From positions 10,664,001-10,728,000 of the forward strand of contig OZ234497.1 in the NCBI GenBank assembly GCA_965153455.1: 64,000 bases of DNA, given 5' to 3'. The stretch's first letter is position 1; each line of letters opens with the position of its first letter. The notes beneath the pieces are model-generated. The model made no database searches. It saw only the letters and a list, made by a program, of their open reading frames with translations, and was not told the origin of the DNA. This stretch comes from Sphagnum compactum. Taxonomy: Eukaryota > Bryophyta > Sphagnopsida > Sphagnales. Shown one piece after another: positions 1-12,423 of the stretch. The position numbers and the translations under genes were made by a program.

Positions 1-1379
1 TGTTTTCGGTACCATTGGAAAGTTTTTGACAAAGCAAGGTGCACAATGGTTATTTTGCAAATTTTGAATTTATAAAAAAATTCATTGAAAATTAATTAAA
101 AGTTACAAAACTAGTTTTTCCAATCAATGAATGTTTTTTCATCATAAGTCGGCCATATTTTCGCCTTGCTCACCACACCCAATAGGAGTTTCTCTAATAT
201 CTGTTGTACGGTCCTTTTGTTTATCGTTTCACATCCCAAAACTTTAACATTTAGGCCAATGACACAAGTTCACACTTCATTCACATTTGGAACCATTTCA
301 CTTAATCAATTTTTTTCATCATCTATTATTGGCCCTTCAATTTGCCCTTTCATGTCACATTGGGAAATGCATGTGGAATTTCCCATTGGCCATGTTATTT
401 TCCTTGTTGTACAAAAATTACAAATATGATTTTTTCACAACTAGGTTTTGGAAAGTTGTATTTGCTAAAAACTTGAAGAGGTTTTTTGGAAAGTTATATC
501 CCTTAGAGCCTTGAAAATAATCACACTTGAGCCAATGACACAAGGGCCCACTAGTCACTAAAATTAAGCAAGGGTCATTCATTCAATTTTATTGAAATGC
601 ATAATTTAATACCCAAAATTATAAATTTTTAACCTCACATTGGTTTTCTAACTAATCAATAATGTTGAAAAGCATGTTAGCCTTCTATAACCTATGTAAG
701 TTTGAAATTCAAGTTTCATTAAAACTTTATTCTTATTTCATTTCTTGAATTTAGAAAAAAATCACTCAAAATTCAATATCTCTTGCATTTTTTAACAATT
801 TATGAAATTACCTTTGTAAAAACCTACTCATTGAAAACTTTCCAACAATACCAAATATGTGTCCTAATTTTTAAAAATAAACTTTTAATTTTGATTTTAT
901 TGAATTTTCACCAAACCTTTTGTTCAATATTCATTACACCAAAACCCAACATTCATGACCAAAACATTTTGTAACTATCTTATTTTTAATCATGTGATCA
1001 TGGAAGACATGTTTTTGTGCAGGTCCACTAGTTTTAGTCATATTTATTATGACATAATTATAATACATTACAACCAATGACTATATTCATAATACGGGAT
1101 TATAGTTGTCATGATCCTAACCTTTGATTCATGATTAAGTTTAAAACATGATAAAGGAGGTGGGCCAAGGAAATGCCATGGGACTCAATCGCATTTTTGT
1201 AAATGTTAGAAAGTGCAAGGGAATGAATCCCAACATTCCCAAATGATTTTTTATTGGGTGATGCAACCTCAGGTTTGTCAAATGGTATTATAGGCAAAGA
1301 ACCAACAAAGTCTTGGGTTTTGCAACAAAATCCAAACTTAAAGCATCTTAAGCATCAAGAGAAAAAAATGACATGGGGG
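1..1379. other. AT-rich intergenic DNA, no gene seen
   Basis: The only open frames are short and have no recognisable domain. A short direct repeat built on GCCAATGACACAAG occurs near 255 and 531. The stretch looks like decayed repeat DNA. Confidence 0.6.
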
Positions 1380-2135
1380 TTTTAAGTGGGATTAAGAAGA
1401 GTGAATTCAAGGTGAAGTCAACTTGCACAAACCAAACTGGTACATAAATAAATTATGAGTAACAAGTTTTCACAAAACTCACCATGGCCCAAACTTGAAA
1501 GGAATGGCCATTCTCTTTCTTATAATAAATTAAATGATTAACAATGAAGACTACATCAAAGTGACAAAATTTTCAAAAATTCCAAAATGGGGATTTTGAA
1601 AATTCAAAAATTGCTGATTTATGAGTGTTAAAACTTTGTGGGTTCATAATTTTCACATATAAACTATGATTAAGGACTTTTTAAAGCAAAGTTGAAAGAC
1701 GTTTTCAATAATGTATTGCACGCTCCAATTGAATTGCATTTGACCCTTCTTTCTTAGATTTTAATGGTTGTTAAGTATCAAATTGTTAGTTTGATTCATG
1801 ATCACTTTCAAATGACCAAATGATTTGAACTTTAAATCTCCAAATGGAAACACAAATATCCACACCTTAGGCATTTTTCATTGGTATAAAAATTGACCAA
1901 TTTGGACATGGTTTGTTATTTTGCCCCAAAATTTTCACCCACAAGCTCCAATTCCCTAAATCATAATCCATTTAGAAGTGGGAATCCACTTGGGAATGTT
2001 GGGATTCACTTCCTTACTCCTTCCCATGGTTGTGGTGTGAGAATGTGCTTGAATCCTAGGATATGTTCCCAAACTACTATCCTTGTCAAGCCTTAATATT
2101 TGTTGCAAGCCTAAGGTTAGGCTTGCAACATTGAG
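1380..2135. repeat. Diverged dispersed repeat, copy 1 (partner at 49.1-49.9 kb)
   Basis: Blocks near 1405-1440, 1680-1745 and 1985-2130 match blocks near 49130-49165, 49445-49515 and 49735-49865 in the same order and orientation. The spacing is nearly constant at about 47.72-47.77 kb. Shared words include GAAGTCAACTTGCACAA. The copies are much diverged and have no intact coding. They could be solo LTRs or non-autonomous elements of one family; I cannot place their ends. Confidence 0.5.
2101..2130. repeat. Perfect 30-bp hairpin
   Basis: Arms TGTTGCAAGCCTA and TAGGCTTGCAACA are exact reverse complements, separated by AGGT. It lies at the 3' edge of the diverged repeat that starts at 1380. It may be the tip of an LTR or of a transposon terminal repeat. 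No gene adjoins it. Confidence 0.75.
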
Positions 2136-2575
2136 AATTTGAATCCCCCCAAAGTGTCCCAAATCCTTGGGACAAAATTGTAGATAACAAACCTTGTTCA
2201 ACTAAAACCTTTTTAAAATCATTAGAAAAAATTGAAATGTAAATATCAAAAATGGGCTCGCATTTTATATTGAAAGATTTGAAGCTCAAGTATTAGCCGA
2301 AATAACAACTAGAAATCGAATTCATGATTCAACTCCCAACCACCAAAATCCAAGTAACATGGGTCAAATGAAATTAAATTGAAACATGCATTATGATGTT
2401 GAAATATCTTTTCAAGGGGTATAATGTTGCCCATTGAAGATCTTTAATTTTCAAATTTATTGCATGAATTATGAACCCACAAAATTATGGCACTCAAATT
2501 CTGACAATTCTTAGAATTTTTAGAATTCCCTTGGGAGTCTTAAAAGTTTTAGCATTATAATGTAATTTTTTCATT

Positions 2576-4406
2576 CACTATGAAAAATTGGGTCCATTGA
2601 AACCACACTATCCTGTAACTAAAACTCATAAAATAATTCATATATAACTATTGTGCAACTATCTTTCAGGTACTACATCTAGTTGGCAACTATCCCCTTA
2701 TAAATATGATGTATTAATAAATAAATTGCCACGTCAAAAAATCAATTAGTTATATTATAGTTGCAAGTGAGTTGAAAATGGGTCTTCTATATGGTAACTT
2801 ATACACATCCTACATACATATGTAATCAACCATGTTTGATTTTTTTAGGAGTTACATTGTAGTTGCACGTGGCAACTACTTTAGAAATGTTGTAAATGTG
2901 CCACTAAAGCAACAACTATGTTGCAATTAAGTATAATGTACATACAGGTGATCATGCCACGTGTTCACATTTTCACCACCCATTTGGAATACATTTGCAA
3001 CTAATTTTCAATTATGATTCCCATTGATGCAATTAGTACAACCACTAGTGCACCACTACTAAAGTATTATTATTAAACTATGTTATGACTATTATATAAT
3101 CATTTATAACTTACTAAAGATACATATTCATTAGTTATTTATATTTTCATCATATGGGTTTCATTTTAAGTGATTTAAAATGTTATGGGAGCACTACTTC
3201 AAGCTTTAGAAGTCATCTTTGAATTGTAAAGGAAAAGGAATAATGAAAAAATAACAAGAAGAAAAATAGCTTTTCAACTTACAAAACACATTTTTTCCCA
3301 TTTTTTTTTCTTTGGACCCCTCCTACTTTCAAGCCTCATAACTTTCTTATTTTTTATTCATTTAAAATAATTTAAAATGTTATAAGAGCGCCACATGAAG
3401 TTTTACAAATCATCTTTGAACTTTAATAGCAATAGAGCAACATACAAGGATGTTTTTAGGTTTTCAAGAATTGGCCTTTGTAACATTCGGTGGTTTGTTT
3501 TTTTGAATTTTTGACCCCCTCTATTTTGGGGGCCATAACTTTATCAATTTTCTTCCATTTTTGACAATTTTTAATGCCTTAGAGGCGCCAATAAGAGGGG
3601 TTCAAGTTTTGTTTGGTCACTAGAAACAATGGAACCTCCCCTTGGATTTGGTTTTCCCTAAGTGCTTAAAGGTTATAATTGCAATTCAATTGCAATTCAA
3701 TTTGCAAGTAAGGAACAACTAAAAGATTTAACCATATGTTTTGTTTTCGAATCCCATGTTACAAATTATATAAAAAAAGCTTGCTCTCTCATATTTTCAC
3801 AATAAAATATAAGTGCCATTTTGGGATGAGTTCAAAAAAAAATCATTTAAAAAGAATTATAAAAAAATTCATGGTTATTCTTTAGTTCATTTAATCTTAT
3901 GTTTTCCTACCTACTTACCTACCTATGTAAGTAAATAGGTCCTATTTTTCTACTTACCTATAGTTTTGTACAACCTACCTAGCTATTAAAATAGATATTT
4001 ATATTATTTTTTAAATACAATTAATATGCCATGTGGCAACTTTTTTTTTGTGCCTTGTGTTGTAACATTGGACCATCATTAATAATCATAATGAACAATG
4101 GAGATCAATATTTTGAAAAAAAATAATTTTCATGTCCAAATTTTTTCATAATGTCACGTGTTAGATTTTAATAGATGGATGACAATCAATGACATCAACA
4201 TGACATCATGGGTGCAATTATATTAGAATTGCTAGTAATTGTAAATGAGTTGTTTTGATTGAATTGTAATTGAGTTGCAATGAATTGCATTGTATATACA
4301 ACGAGTTGCAACTTTATAACTCATGCAATTTGTCCATTAGCACTCATGGCATAATAATATAATGAGTTGCAAGGCTAGTTGCAAAACACCCTTTTTTCTC
4401 ATAATG
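2576..4406. mobile_element. CACTA-like non-autonomous DNA transposon
   Basis: The left end reads CACTATGAAAAAT. The right end, reverse complemented, reads CATTATGAGAAAA. Both ends are flanked by ATT, a 3-bp target duplication as expected for the CACTA (En/Spm) superfamily. Near both ends short motifs of the type AGTTGCAA or TTGCAACT recur (for example 2680-2770, 2850-2940 and 4255-4385), resembling the subterminal transposase-binding repeats of CACTA elements. No transposase frame remains, so it would need a helper. A three-copy internal repeat lies at 3135-3620. The second terminal base pairs differ (CAC versus CAT), so the element is old or the call is partly wrong. Confidence 0.5.
3135..3620. 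repeat. Three diverged tandem copies, about 190 bp each
   Basis: Copies start near 3140, 3340 and 3520. Each has the order CATAACTTT-like block, AATTTAAAATGTTAT-like block, then a CATCTTTGAA-like block. They lie inside the proposed CACTA element. Divergence is high. Confidence 0.45.
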
Positions 4407-5607
4407 ATTGTTAATCACAAAATATATTATAGGAACAGATGGTGCTTCTTCACAAGGGTATGGGTTGTGTGAATTAAATGAATTTGGGTTGTTTGTGACT
4501 AAGTGCTAGCACCATTTAACTTTATGAAATTTTATGAGCTGTTCTTTTCCAATTCCACATAATTTAATGAATGGCACCAAATCTTGTTATCCCAAATGGC
4601 TTTGTATAGATTGTTTTGTTAATGAATTAACAATAGCACCTTGTCATAATCCCATCATGAAGTTCCAACACCCCCTTTAACCCCCAAGTACATGGAGTTA
4701 AAAACACACCTTCGATTGCATTCCGTTCATATTTACCCCAAATTTACCATTTGAAAAGCCCAAAGGTGCATCAATAATACCTTGCAATCACTAAATGGGA
4801 TGATATTACATGATTATACCATATTTGGTAATCAATGATTATATTTTGATGACTAGGACTATATATGTAATATTGATAATTTTGAGGTTAATTTAATTAC
4901 AACATCAAAGTCAAATTATTGATGAATAAACTAAAGTTATGTAGGTTAGTAATAGGTAGATAGGTAGGTTAATCATAAGTGGGTAGGTTGGTAATAGATG
5001 GATAGGAGAATCAGTACATATGTAGGTTAATAAGTAGATAACTTATAGGTAGTTGCATGTAGGTATATATGTTGGTAGGTTTAAAGTTAATACCATATGG
5101 AGGTTATATGTAGGTAAGGGTTGATAATTTATATGTAAGTATTTATATGTAAATAATAGGTGGGTAAATTTATGTAAGCAGGTAGGTGATAGGTAATAGG
5201 TGGACATCTCACAACCAGATAAATGTATCAAAATATTAGTCATCTATTTAACTATTACTTATCTTCCTACCTACCTACCTACCTACCTACTTACATAAAT
5301 AATGTAAAAATACGTGAAATAAACTTTTTCATAATAATATGTAAACAAAAGTTATTATAATTATACGAATGTGTGGTGCAATAGTTTGTATAAGGATTTT
5401 TTGAGGTATAAAATGGCTAATCAAATTTTTGATTGTGGTCTTTTTATATGCATGTTAATTAAAGTTGAATCTATGATTGTTAAACAACTTGATCTGGTGG
5501 CTTTTAACATTTTAGTGTAAATTGTTTAATTTTAGTAAATTATGTTATGGTATGTTAATGTAATTGATAATATAGCATTTAACATTCAATAAGAATCCTT
5601 GAAATAT
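4407..5607. other. AT-rich DNA with TAGG/CCTA simple repeat (4937-5290)
   Basis: From 4937 to about 5210 the + strand is rich in TAGGTAGGT and similar words. At 5265-5292 the complementary CTACCTACC array appears, so the block has inverted ends. Related arrays occur at 3906-3975 and 6920-7030. I see no gene. Confidence 0.55.
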
Positions 5608-5754
5608 CACTAGAAGAAAAATTATTTTTACAATGTTTTAAACAATTAAAAATGTCATGTACAACTAAAAAATGTTATATGCAACTTTTTTTTGTTGCAT
5701 ATGACACCTGTAGTTACTTAAAACAAGTTGCAAAAGATTATTCTTCTACTAATG
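5608..5754. mobile_element. 147-bp CACTA-like fold-back MITE
   Basis: The left end is CACTAGAAGAAAAATT; the right end, reverse complemented, is CATTAGTAGAAGAATAAT. The same 3 bp, TAT, lies immediately outside both ends. The interior folds back on itself: GTTATATGCAAC and GTTGCATATGAC flank a T run near 5682-5705. With its very small size, this fits a miniature inverted-repeat element mobilised by a CACTA transposase. Confidence 0.55.
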
Positions 5755-8411
5755 TATATTACCACATAGATGGGTTTATTAAACCATTTTTATAATATTG
5801 TATCCAAAAAAATCAACCAATTTGTTTTTTTATATAAATATATCCATGTGGATAAAAGTTAAACCAATATATAAAATGCATTTAAACAATCCCACATTAA
5901 ATAATTTTAGTGACAATGATGCATCAAAGTTGGTTTAGGTAGATCGACTTTAGGTTCCATAAGTTATCTTTTTGGATGATAGTTCCAAATTGGGATTTTT
6001 TTGCGAATTCTTAAATGACGAAGATTGGAAACATGTCTTTTCATATCCATGTCTTTTCCCAAAAAAACAATTCAACCCCATCATTATGAGAAATTGTGTC
6101 TATGAAACTTCACTACCCTACAACTTGATGTCAAGTGTAATTACTATGCAACTAGGTGAACATGTTCCATAAAAATATGGGATATTATATGATTATGGTG
6201 AGTGTATTTTGAATATGTGTGCAAGTTGCATGAAAGTTGTCAAAGGTAATTATTTGACAATCAATGTATGGCCTTGACATGTATAATCATACCATGTGTA
6301 TGCATTGTCATTGTGACAATCGCCAATTCAACTATGGCAATTGCTAATTAGTACCATGGTGATGATTAACTAACATATTCAACTTTTTTGTAATTAAATA
6401 TCAACTATATTGTTATTTATAGTATAATTAGTTATGCAAATAGGTTCTAGATCTTACATTGTTTCATTATTGTAAGATTGTAATTCAATTGTGATATGAC
6501 TAGGCATCAATTTTTTTGCAACCCATAATAGATCACATCATTTACAAATTAATTAATTGAAATTATAATTTTGAAATGAGACGAAAACAATGTATACATT
6601 GTATTACCAATGCCATTGTTTTATATGTGTAAATCCTTCACAATAAACCTCATCTTTTGAGCTTGAACTATGAAAATTGTCTATTGAGGTTGAATGTTTG
6701 CCATGCAACTAAATATCCCTTGTAATTAACATATAACTAAATTTTAGCTACTTGTACAAATTTGAATGTGGGATATGTAAGGGCATGTGACACATTACTA
6801 TAACTTTTAGTAGATCCTAGGACTTATACCTACTAGGTAACATAAGTTCTTATTAGGTACCTATTTAAATACATATTTAAATAGCCTCTAATTAATCATT
6901 TACAATTACATAGCCTATTAGGGAGATAGTGGGTATGTAGGGGTATATGTATGTAGGTACATAATAATTAAATAACTAGGTATGTAGGTAGGTAGGTAGA
7001 TAGGTAGGTATATACATATATATAGGTACGTATGTATTATTAAATAGTCTATACGTGTAGCTACTAGGTAACATATATTTACCTTATGCAACTATAATGT
7101 GATTATTTTGGTTACATGTGCAACTAAACATATATACGATGTTGTAAAAAATATAAGGACATGATGAAAAATCAACCTATTAGAAAGACGAAATAAATCA
7201 TAGTTGTAACTAGTTGAAAAGAAGAGCAAAATCCATCCAAATTTGAAAAATAGTTGCATAAGCAACCATTTGTAGTTGTAAGCGACATTTAGTCGCACAA
7301 GGAATGGTTGCAAACAACATGATTTCTAGTAGTGGTTATTATATGTTGGTTAAATTAAAATTTGATTAAACATTGGCTAATCAAAAAATTGACTAAACCT
7401 TAATTAAACTAAAAATTGATTAAACCTTAATTAAACAATGGTTAAACAAAAATTGATTAAACCAAGTAGTTAAATTAAAGCTTAAATAAATCTTGGCCAA
7501 ACTAAAACTTGGTTAAAGTTTAATTAATATTTAACACCAATATTGGGTTTTCACAACTATGATATCCTTTTGATACATGTTGGTACAACCTTGAGTGGGA
7601 AAAAAAATCAACATTAGATTTAATTGCAATATAATGAACATGCTTTAATACAACTTTAATATACATGTAATACCTTTAAGGTAACATTAATAAATTTAAT
7701 AAAACCTTAATAATTTAAATGAAATTTTAATATACCTTGTCACCTTAATAAAAATTTAATAATAAAAAAATTTAAAAATTTAAAATATATTCATAATATA
7801 TTTTGGAAATATGCTTAATATATATTAATACATCTATACACATATATCCTTAATATATTCATAAAAATACTTAAGACATCTTATTTGTGATTGCATTTTG
7901 GTTATTAATTTGATTAATGAGACTTAATAATTTATTCATAAATGAAACTTATCTTTAAGTTGTTCACATGGAAAGATGAAACTTTAAATAGTTACAATGT
8001 AGTTGCAACATAATCACAAAATTTTCAAAGATGATTAATAGTTGTGAAAAAAATCATAAATGATATGTAATTACATGTAATTGCAATATGGTTGGTTGTA
8101 AAATACAAGATCTCTTGTAGTAAGACATTATAAAATTGAACTTTGTTTGTTATTTGCAAGTTTAACGATACTAAGTTTGAACATAACAATAATATATAAA
8201 TTATTCCTAGAACGAGGAAGGATCTTTTATGTCTATTTATAAGTGTTAATGTTTTCTTCACTCTTACAAAAACAAAAAAACAAAAAACCTTCCCCTCCTT
8301 ATGCCTTGTAACCTACAAATGTTTAGGTTTATGATAATGTTGCCGAAATGCAAGGCCAAACACAACAAGTGGCTTAGCCATATGCCTCCCACCTTGGGGC
8401 TTTACCTTATT
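5755..8411. other. AT-rich repeat DNA with decayed CACTA-type ends
   Basis: There is no convincing gene. CACTA-type right ends are seen at 7326-7334 (CTAGTAGTG, reverse complement CACTACTAG) and possibly 8112-8122 (CTCTTGTAGTA). AGTTGCAA-type words cluster at 7085-7310 and 7990-8100. A TAGG array lies at 6920-7030. At 7350-7560 a degenerate array built on TTGATTAAACC and TTAATTAAAC occurs. These are probably overlapping old transposons. Confidence 0.45.
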
Positions 8412-10915
8412 CTATATAGTAAAAGATGTCGTGGTCGTGAAGCTTCGGGATGAAATGAAGCTTTCCATCCATCCCTCCCTCCGTCATCCATCCAAACAGA
8501 ACAAATATATATTTTAAAAAGGGAAAAAACTAGAAAAAAATAAAAACAGAAAAACACTTTAACATTTAGAAACTTTTTGTAAACACTAAAACATGAAAAA
8601 AAAAGGGAAATACAATAAAATAATCTTAAAATAAAATAAAAAAATAGATGACAAAAAATAAGAAACAAAACAGAGAGCAAAGGAAAGAAAAAAAAAACCA
8701 TACTTGAAAAAAAAAAAGAGGTTTGTCTTCTTTTTCCAAACTTCAAACCTGCAACTAATCAAACAAAAATAAAAAAGTTTTTTTAAATTATTTTTATTAT
8801 AAAACATATTAAAAACACTAAATTTTTTTTGGAAAAGAAAATAGAAACTAAATAAATAAATAAACGCATAAAATTAGAAAAAAAATGAAGATAGAAAAAA
8901 TAAGAATAGAAAAAACTAAAACATGAAACAAACATAAACAAAAAATGTAAAAACACAAATTAAAAAAGGAATGGAACAAATGAAACAAGGAAAGGGAAAT
9001 ACATATAAATCATTTTAAAAAGAAAAAAATTACAAAAAAGAAGAAACCAAATAAAGAGTAGAAAATAAGAAAAAATAAAACTTATAATAATGAAGAAAAA
9101 CCCTACTTGAAAAAGAATGAGGTGTGTATTCTTTCTCCAAACTTCAAACTTGCATCCAAATAAACAAAAATACAAAAGTGAAAAAGAAACACTTTATTTT
9201 TATTATACAAAATAATAATAAAAACGGAAAACGCATAATTTCTAAAAAAAGATAAAAGTTTTAAAAAAAAAAACTAAAACATGAAGCAAACATTGTTGAA
9301 ATAACACACCTGTGGATCAGGCACGGGGTTCAAACTAGTACAAATTAAAACTTGTTCATAAGGGTTGACATATAAGATAATAATCAATAGGACATAAAGG
9401 ACTTCTATTGTATTTGGAGGGCATCTCATTCTTGTGCATAATGCTTCCTCTCCTTTAAGGCACCTTACGTGAAGTATGTGGAAGAGGCCTCTTGTAGGCA
9501 TATGGTACCTCTTGCTCCTACTGCCTCGCAATTTCCTTAGCTTGGAGCTCATCATATGATTTGTCTTGTGTTTTATGTGTAGGGTAACGCATGAGGTTAT
9601 GGGCATTCACGGAATAAGGACCCATGCAAAGGGTTTTCCTTTTTGAAATGCTTGCTCCCTTGTTCATTTATACTACTACACATCAGGGAGGTTTTCATGA
9701 TGGGGGCAAGACCCGACAGTGGGGGCCATTCCCAAAATATGGGGCTGTATTGCATTATAACGGAGGACATAAAATCAGCAATTGGTCCTTATTATAGACA
9801 GTACAAAAATATGGTCTACTTTGTTTTTCCTTGACTGCCCATTTGCTGGATCGAGATGCCCGAACACAAATTTTTTGTCTTATCTTTGGGCATGCAATAG
9901 ACACTGAAAGGCATGATAAATATTACACACTCCCAAAGTGTGCATAATAGGATCCAAAATTTATGGCCTCATCCAAGGCCCCATATTTAAACACTAGTTT
10001 GAACCCCATGCCTAATGCACATGTGTGTTATTTCAACAATGTTTGCTTCATGTTTTAGTTTTTTTTAAGAACTTTTATCTTTTATCTTTTTTATTTTTAT
10101 ATGTTTTCTGTTTTTATTATTATTTTGTATTATAAAAATAAAGTGTTTCTTTTTCACTTTTGTTTTTTTGTTTATTTGGATGCAAGTTTGAAGTTTGGAG
10201 AAAGAAGACACACCTCATTCTTTTTCAAGTAGGGTTTTTCTTCATTATTGTAAGTTTTATTTTTTCTTATTTTCTACTCTTTATTTGGTTTCTTCTTTTT
10301 GGTAATTTTTTTCCTTTTAAAATGATTTTATTGTATTTCTCTTTCCTTGTTTCATTTGTTTCCATTCCTTTTTTTTATAGTTTTTGTGTTTTTACTTTTT
10401 TTTGTTTATGTTTGTTTCATGTTCTATTTTTTCTATTCTTATTTTGTCTATCTTCATTTTTTTTCTATTTTTATGCGTTTATTTATTGATTTTTTTTCTA
10501 TTTTCTTTTCCAAAAAAATTCTAGTTTTTCTAATATGTTTTATAATAAAAATAATTAATAAAACTTTTTTATTTTTGTTTGATTAGTTGCAGGTTTGAAG
10601 TTTGGAAAAAGAAGACAAACCTCATTTTTTTTTCAAGTATGGTTTTTTTTTCTCTTTCTTTTGCTCCCTGTTTTGTTTCTTATTTTTTGTCATTTATTTT
10701 TTAATTTTCTTTCAAGAATATTTTACTGTATTTCCCTTTTTGTTTCATGTTTAAGTGTTTACAAAAAGTTTCTAATTGTTAAAGTGTTATTCTGTTTTTA
10801 TTTTTTTTCTAGTTTTTTTCTCTTTTTAAAATATATATTTGTTCTGTTTGGATGGATGACGGACGGACGGATGGATGGAAAGCTTCATTTCATCCCAACA
10901 TCCTTTACTATATGT
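8412..10915. mobile_element. 2.5-kb element with about 925-bp terminal inverted repeats
   Basis: The left arm (about 8412-9339) and right arm (about 9993-10915) are reverse complements with modest divergence. Outer ends share ATATAGTAAA; inner ends share CAAACTAGT. The left arm carries a short insertion near 8431-8447. Each arm contains two related units of roughly 400 bp, recognised by AACTTCAAAC beside TTTTTC at about 8735 and 9135, and again in the right arm. The arms are extremely purine/pyrimidine biased, which makes long phenylalanine-rich open frames that are not genes. The unique centre (9340-9992) has no recognised protein. This could be a fold-back or MULE-type non-autonomous element. 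I see no target duplication. Confidence 0.65.
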
Positions 10916-12423
10916 AATTTTAGGGTACTCTATGTTTCCTAGTGTGTGTGTGGTGGGTCACATAGGTATCAGCCTCTTAGTTCCAATGTTGTTTGATTGA
11001 AAATCAACCAACTGTTGGGTATCCAAAATGAAATCTGATTTGGATGCCAAAGAATCCTCAGTTGTGTGATGCAAAATGGTTTCAAACTTTTTTTTTGTTT
11101 TGTTCCAGGAAGTGCAGGTACCTAAGAGTTGTGAAAGAGAAGAAGACAAAGAAGAAGAAAAGGCCTTGTCAAGTTCCCAATGTGTTCCTTCAAGATGTTC
11201 TCAATAGCACCACACTTTAACTCATAACCCATATAAGTGGCCCAAACTGAAGCACTGCTTCTTTTTTAATCTATTTTGAGACTGCAAACTTTTTATTTGT
11301 GGAAGTGTCCAAAACTTGAGAACTTTTTTCTGTGATGACCCAATCAAAAGTGGCTCATAGGGACCCACCCACCTTTGGCAATTCCAACTATGGTATCAAA
11401 CAATTTCAACCTGTATGATTATTGTGTCCCAGTATATGAACCCCCACCCCCTTCACCAAAGGAAACCAATCTGAGTTCTTCACTCTAATTTATTTATTTG
11501 ATTTCTTGTCCTTCTCTCATTAAGAGACAGGTTCCAGCTGCTATCCAGAGAAACCCATCCAAGTAAACAAATGGATAGCACAAAAACAAAGGAAATCAAG
11601 TGAAAATGACTTTAGATGAACTTATTAAATTGATCAAATTCGAGAAACTTAACTTTGTGAGGATTTGTTTTGTGGCAACTCTTCTAGAGTTCAAGAGATT
11701 ATTGGTATCATGAATAAGTGTTTTTATCATCTAGTAAAACATTTGGAGAAATTTCCTAGTGCATTTGGAGGGTACCTTATATGTACATATGAATATTCCT
11801 TGAGGGATCTTATATTGCTAGTTAGGAGTTGGGAAGAGACTTACACTTATAAGTCATACGGTCATAGGCCCCTTATTTTGAAAATGCCCTCACCTTGAGC
11901 CTTGGGGTTTTACCATACACCTAAAGCATCATGAATTGTTTTTCAGGGTATTTGAAATGCACTTTACAATTGTCAACATCCCTCCTAGTAAAGGGAAGTG
12001 ATATTATGGTTACTATTTAGGAGTGAAAACAACCTTTCAACTATAAATTGTTTCATCATATGCCCCTCGTTTCAAAATGCCCCCACCCTTAGGCTTTATT
12101 CTACCACAAATGTGTAAGGTATAAGGCCTTAGGATGAAGGTATTATGTTAAGAAGGGTTCACACTAGGCAATATTGGCAAGAGTGCCAACCAATTATGGT
12201 AATGTCTTCATAGTAGGGCATTACCCAACATAAAGAAAAAGAGGAATCAAACAAGACCACTATAGGATTGGTGGCCAAGATAAACCATAAACCTTAATGA
12301 CTTTTGGAACCTATCATACAAGTAGCAAGAAGTTTACCAGGTAAAAGAACCCTTTCTATTGTGGAGGCAAATACAAAGTCGAAGAACTTTCTCTATTGTG
12401 GAAGTAAATAATACGACATATCG
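10916..12423. other. Unassigned DNA with a short direct repeat
   Basis: No intact gene. Two similar segments, near 11863-11930 and 12057-12120, share the order GCCCCT, TTTTGAAAATGCCC or TTTCAAAATGCCC, and CCTTRGG. A minus-strand peptide at 11344-11410 is discussed under findings. Minus-strand frames at 10958-11260 look faintly protein-like but have no motif I recognise. Confidence 0.4.

Noticed and set aside
3735-3752. TTTTCGAATCC, similar to a tRNA B box
   Set aside because: No A box or acceptor stem can be paired around it.
5608-7334. One 1.7-kb CACTA element using the ends at 5608 and 7334
   Set aside because: Flanking triplets differ (TAT and GTT), while 5608 pairs better with 5754, where both flanks are TAT.
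8402-9175. Long phenylalanine-rich open frames on the minus strand, with mirror frames at 10160-10942 on the plus strand
   Set aside because: They arise from T-rich strand bias in the inverted-repeat arms, and the low-complexity peptides have no domain.
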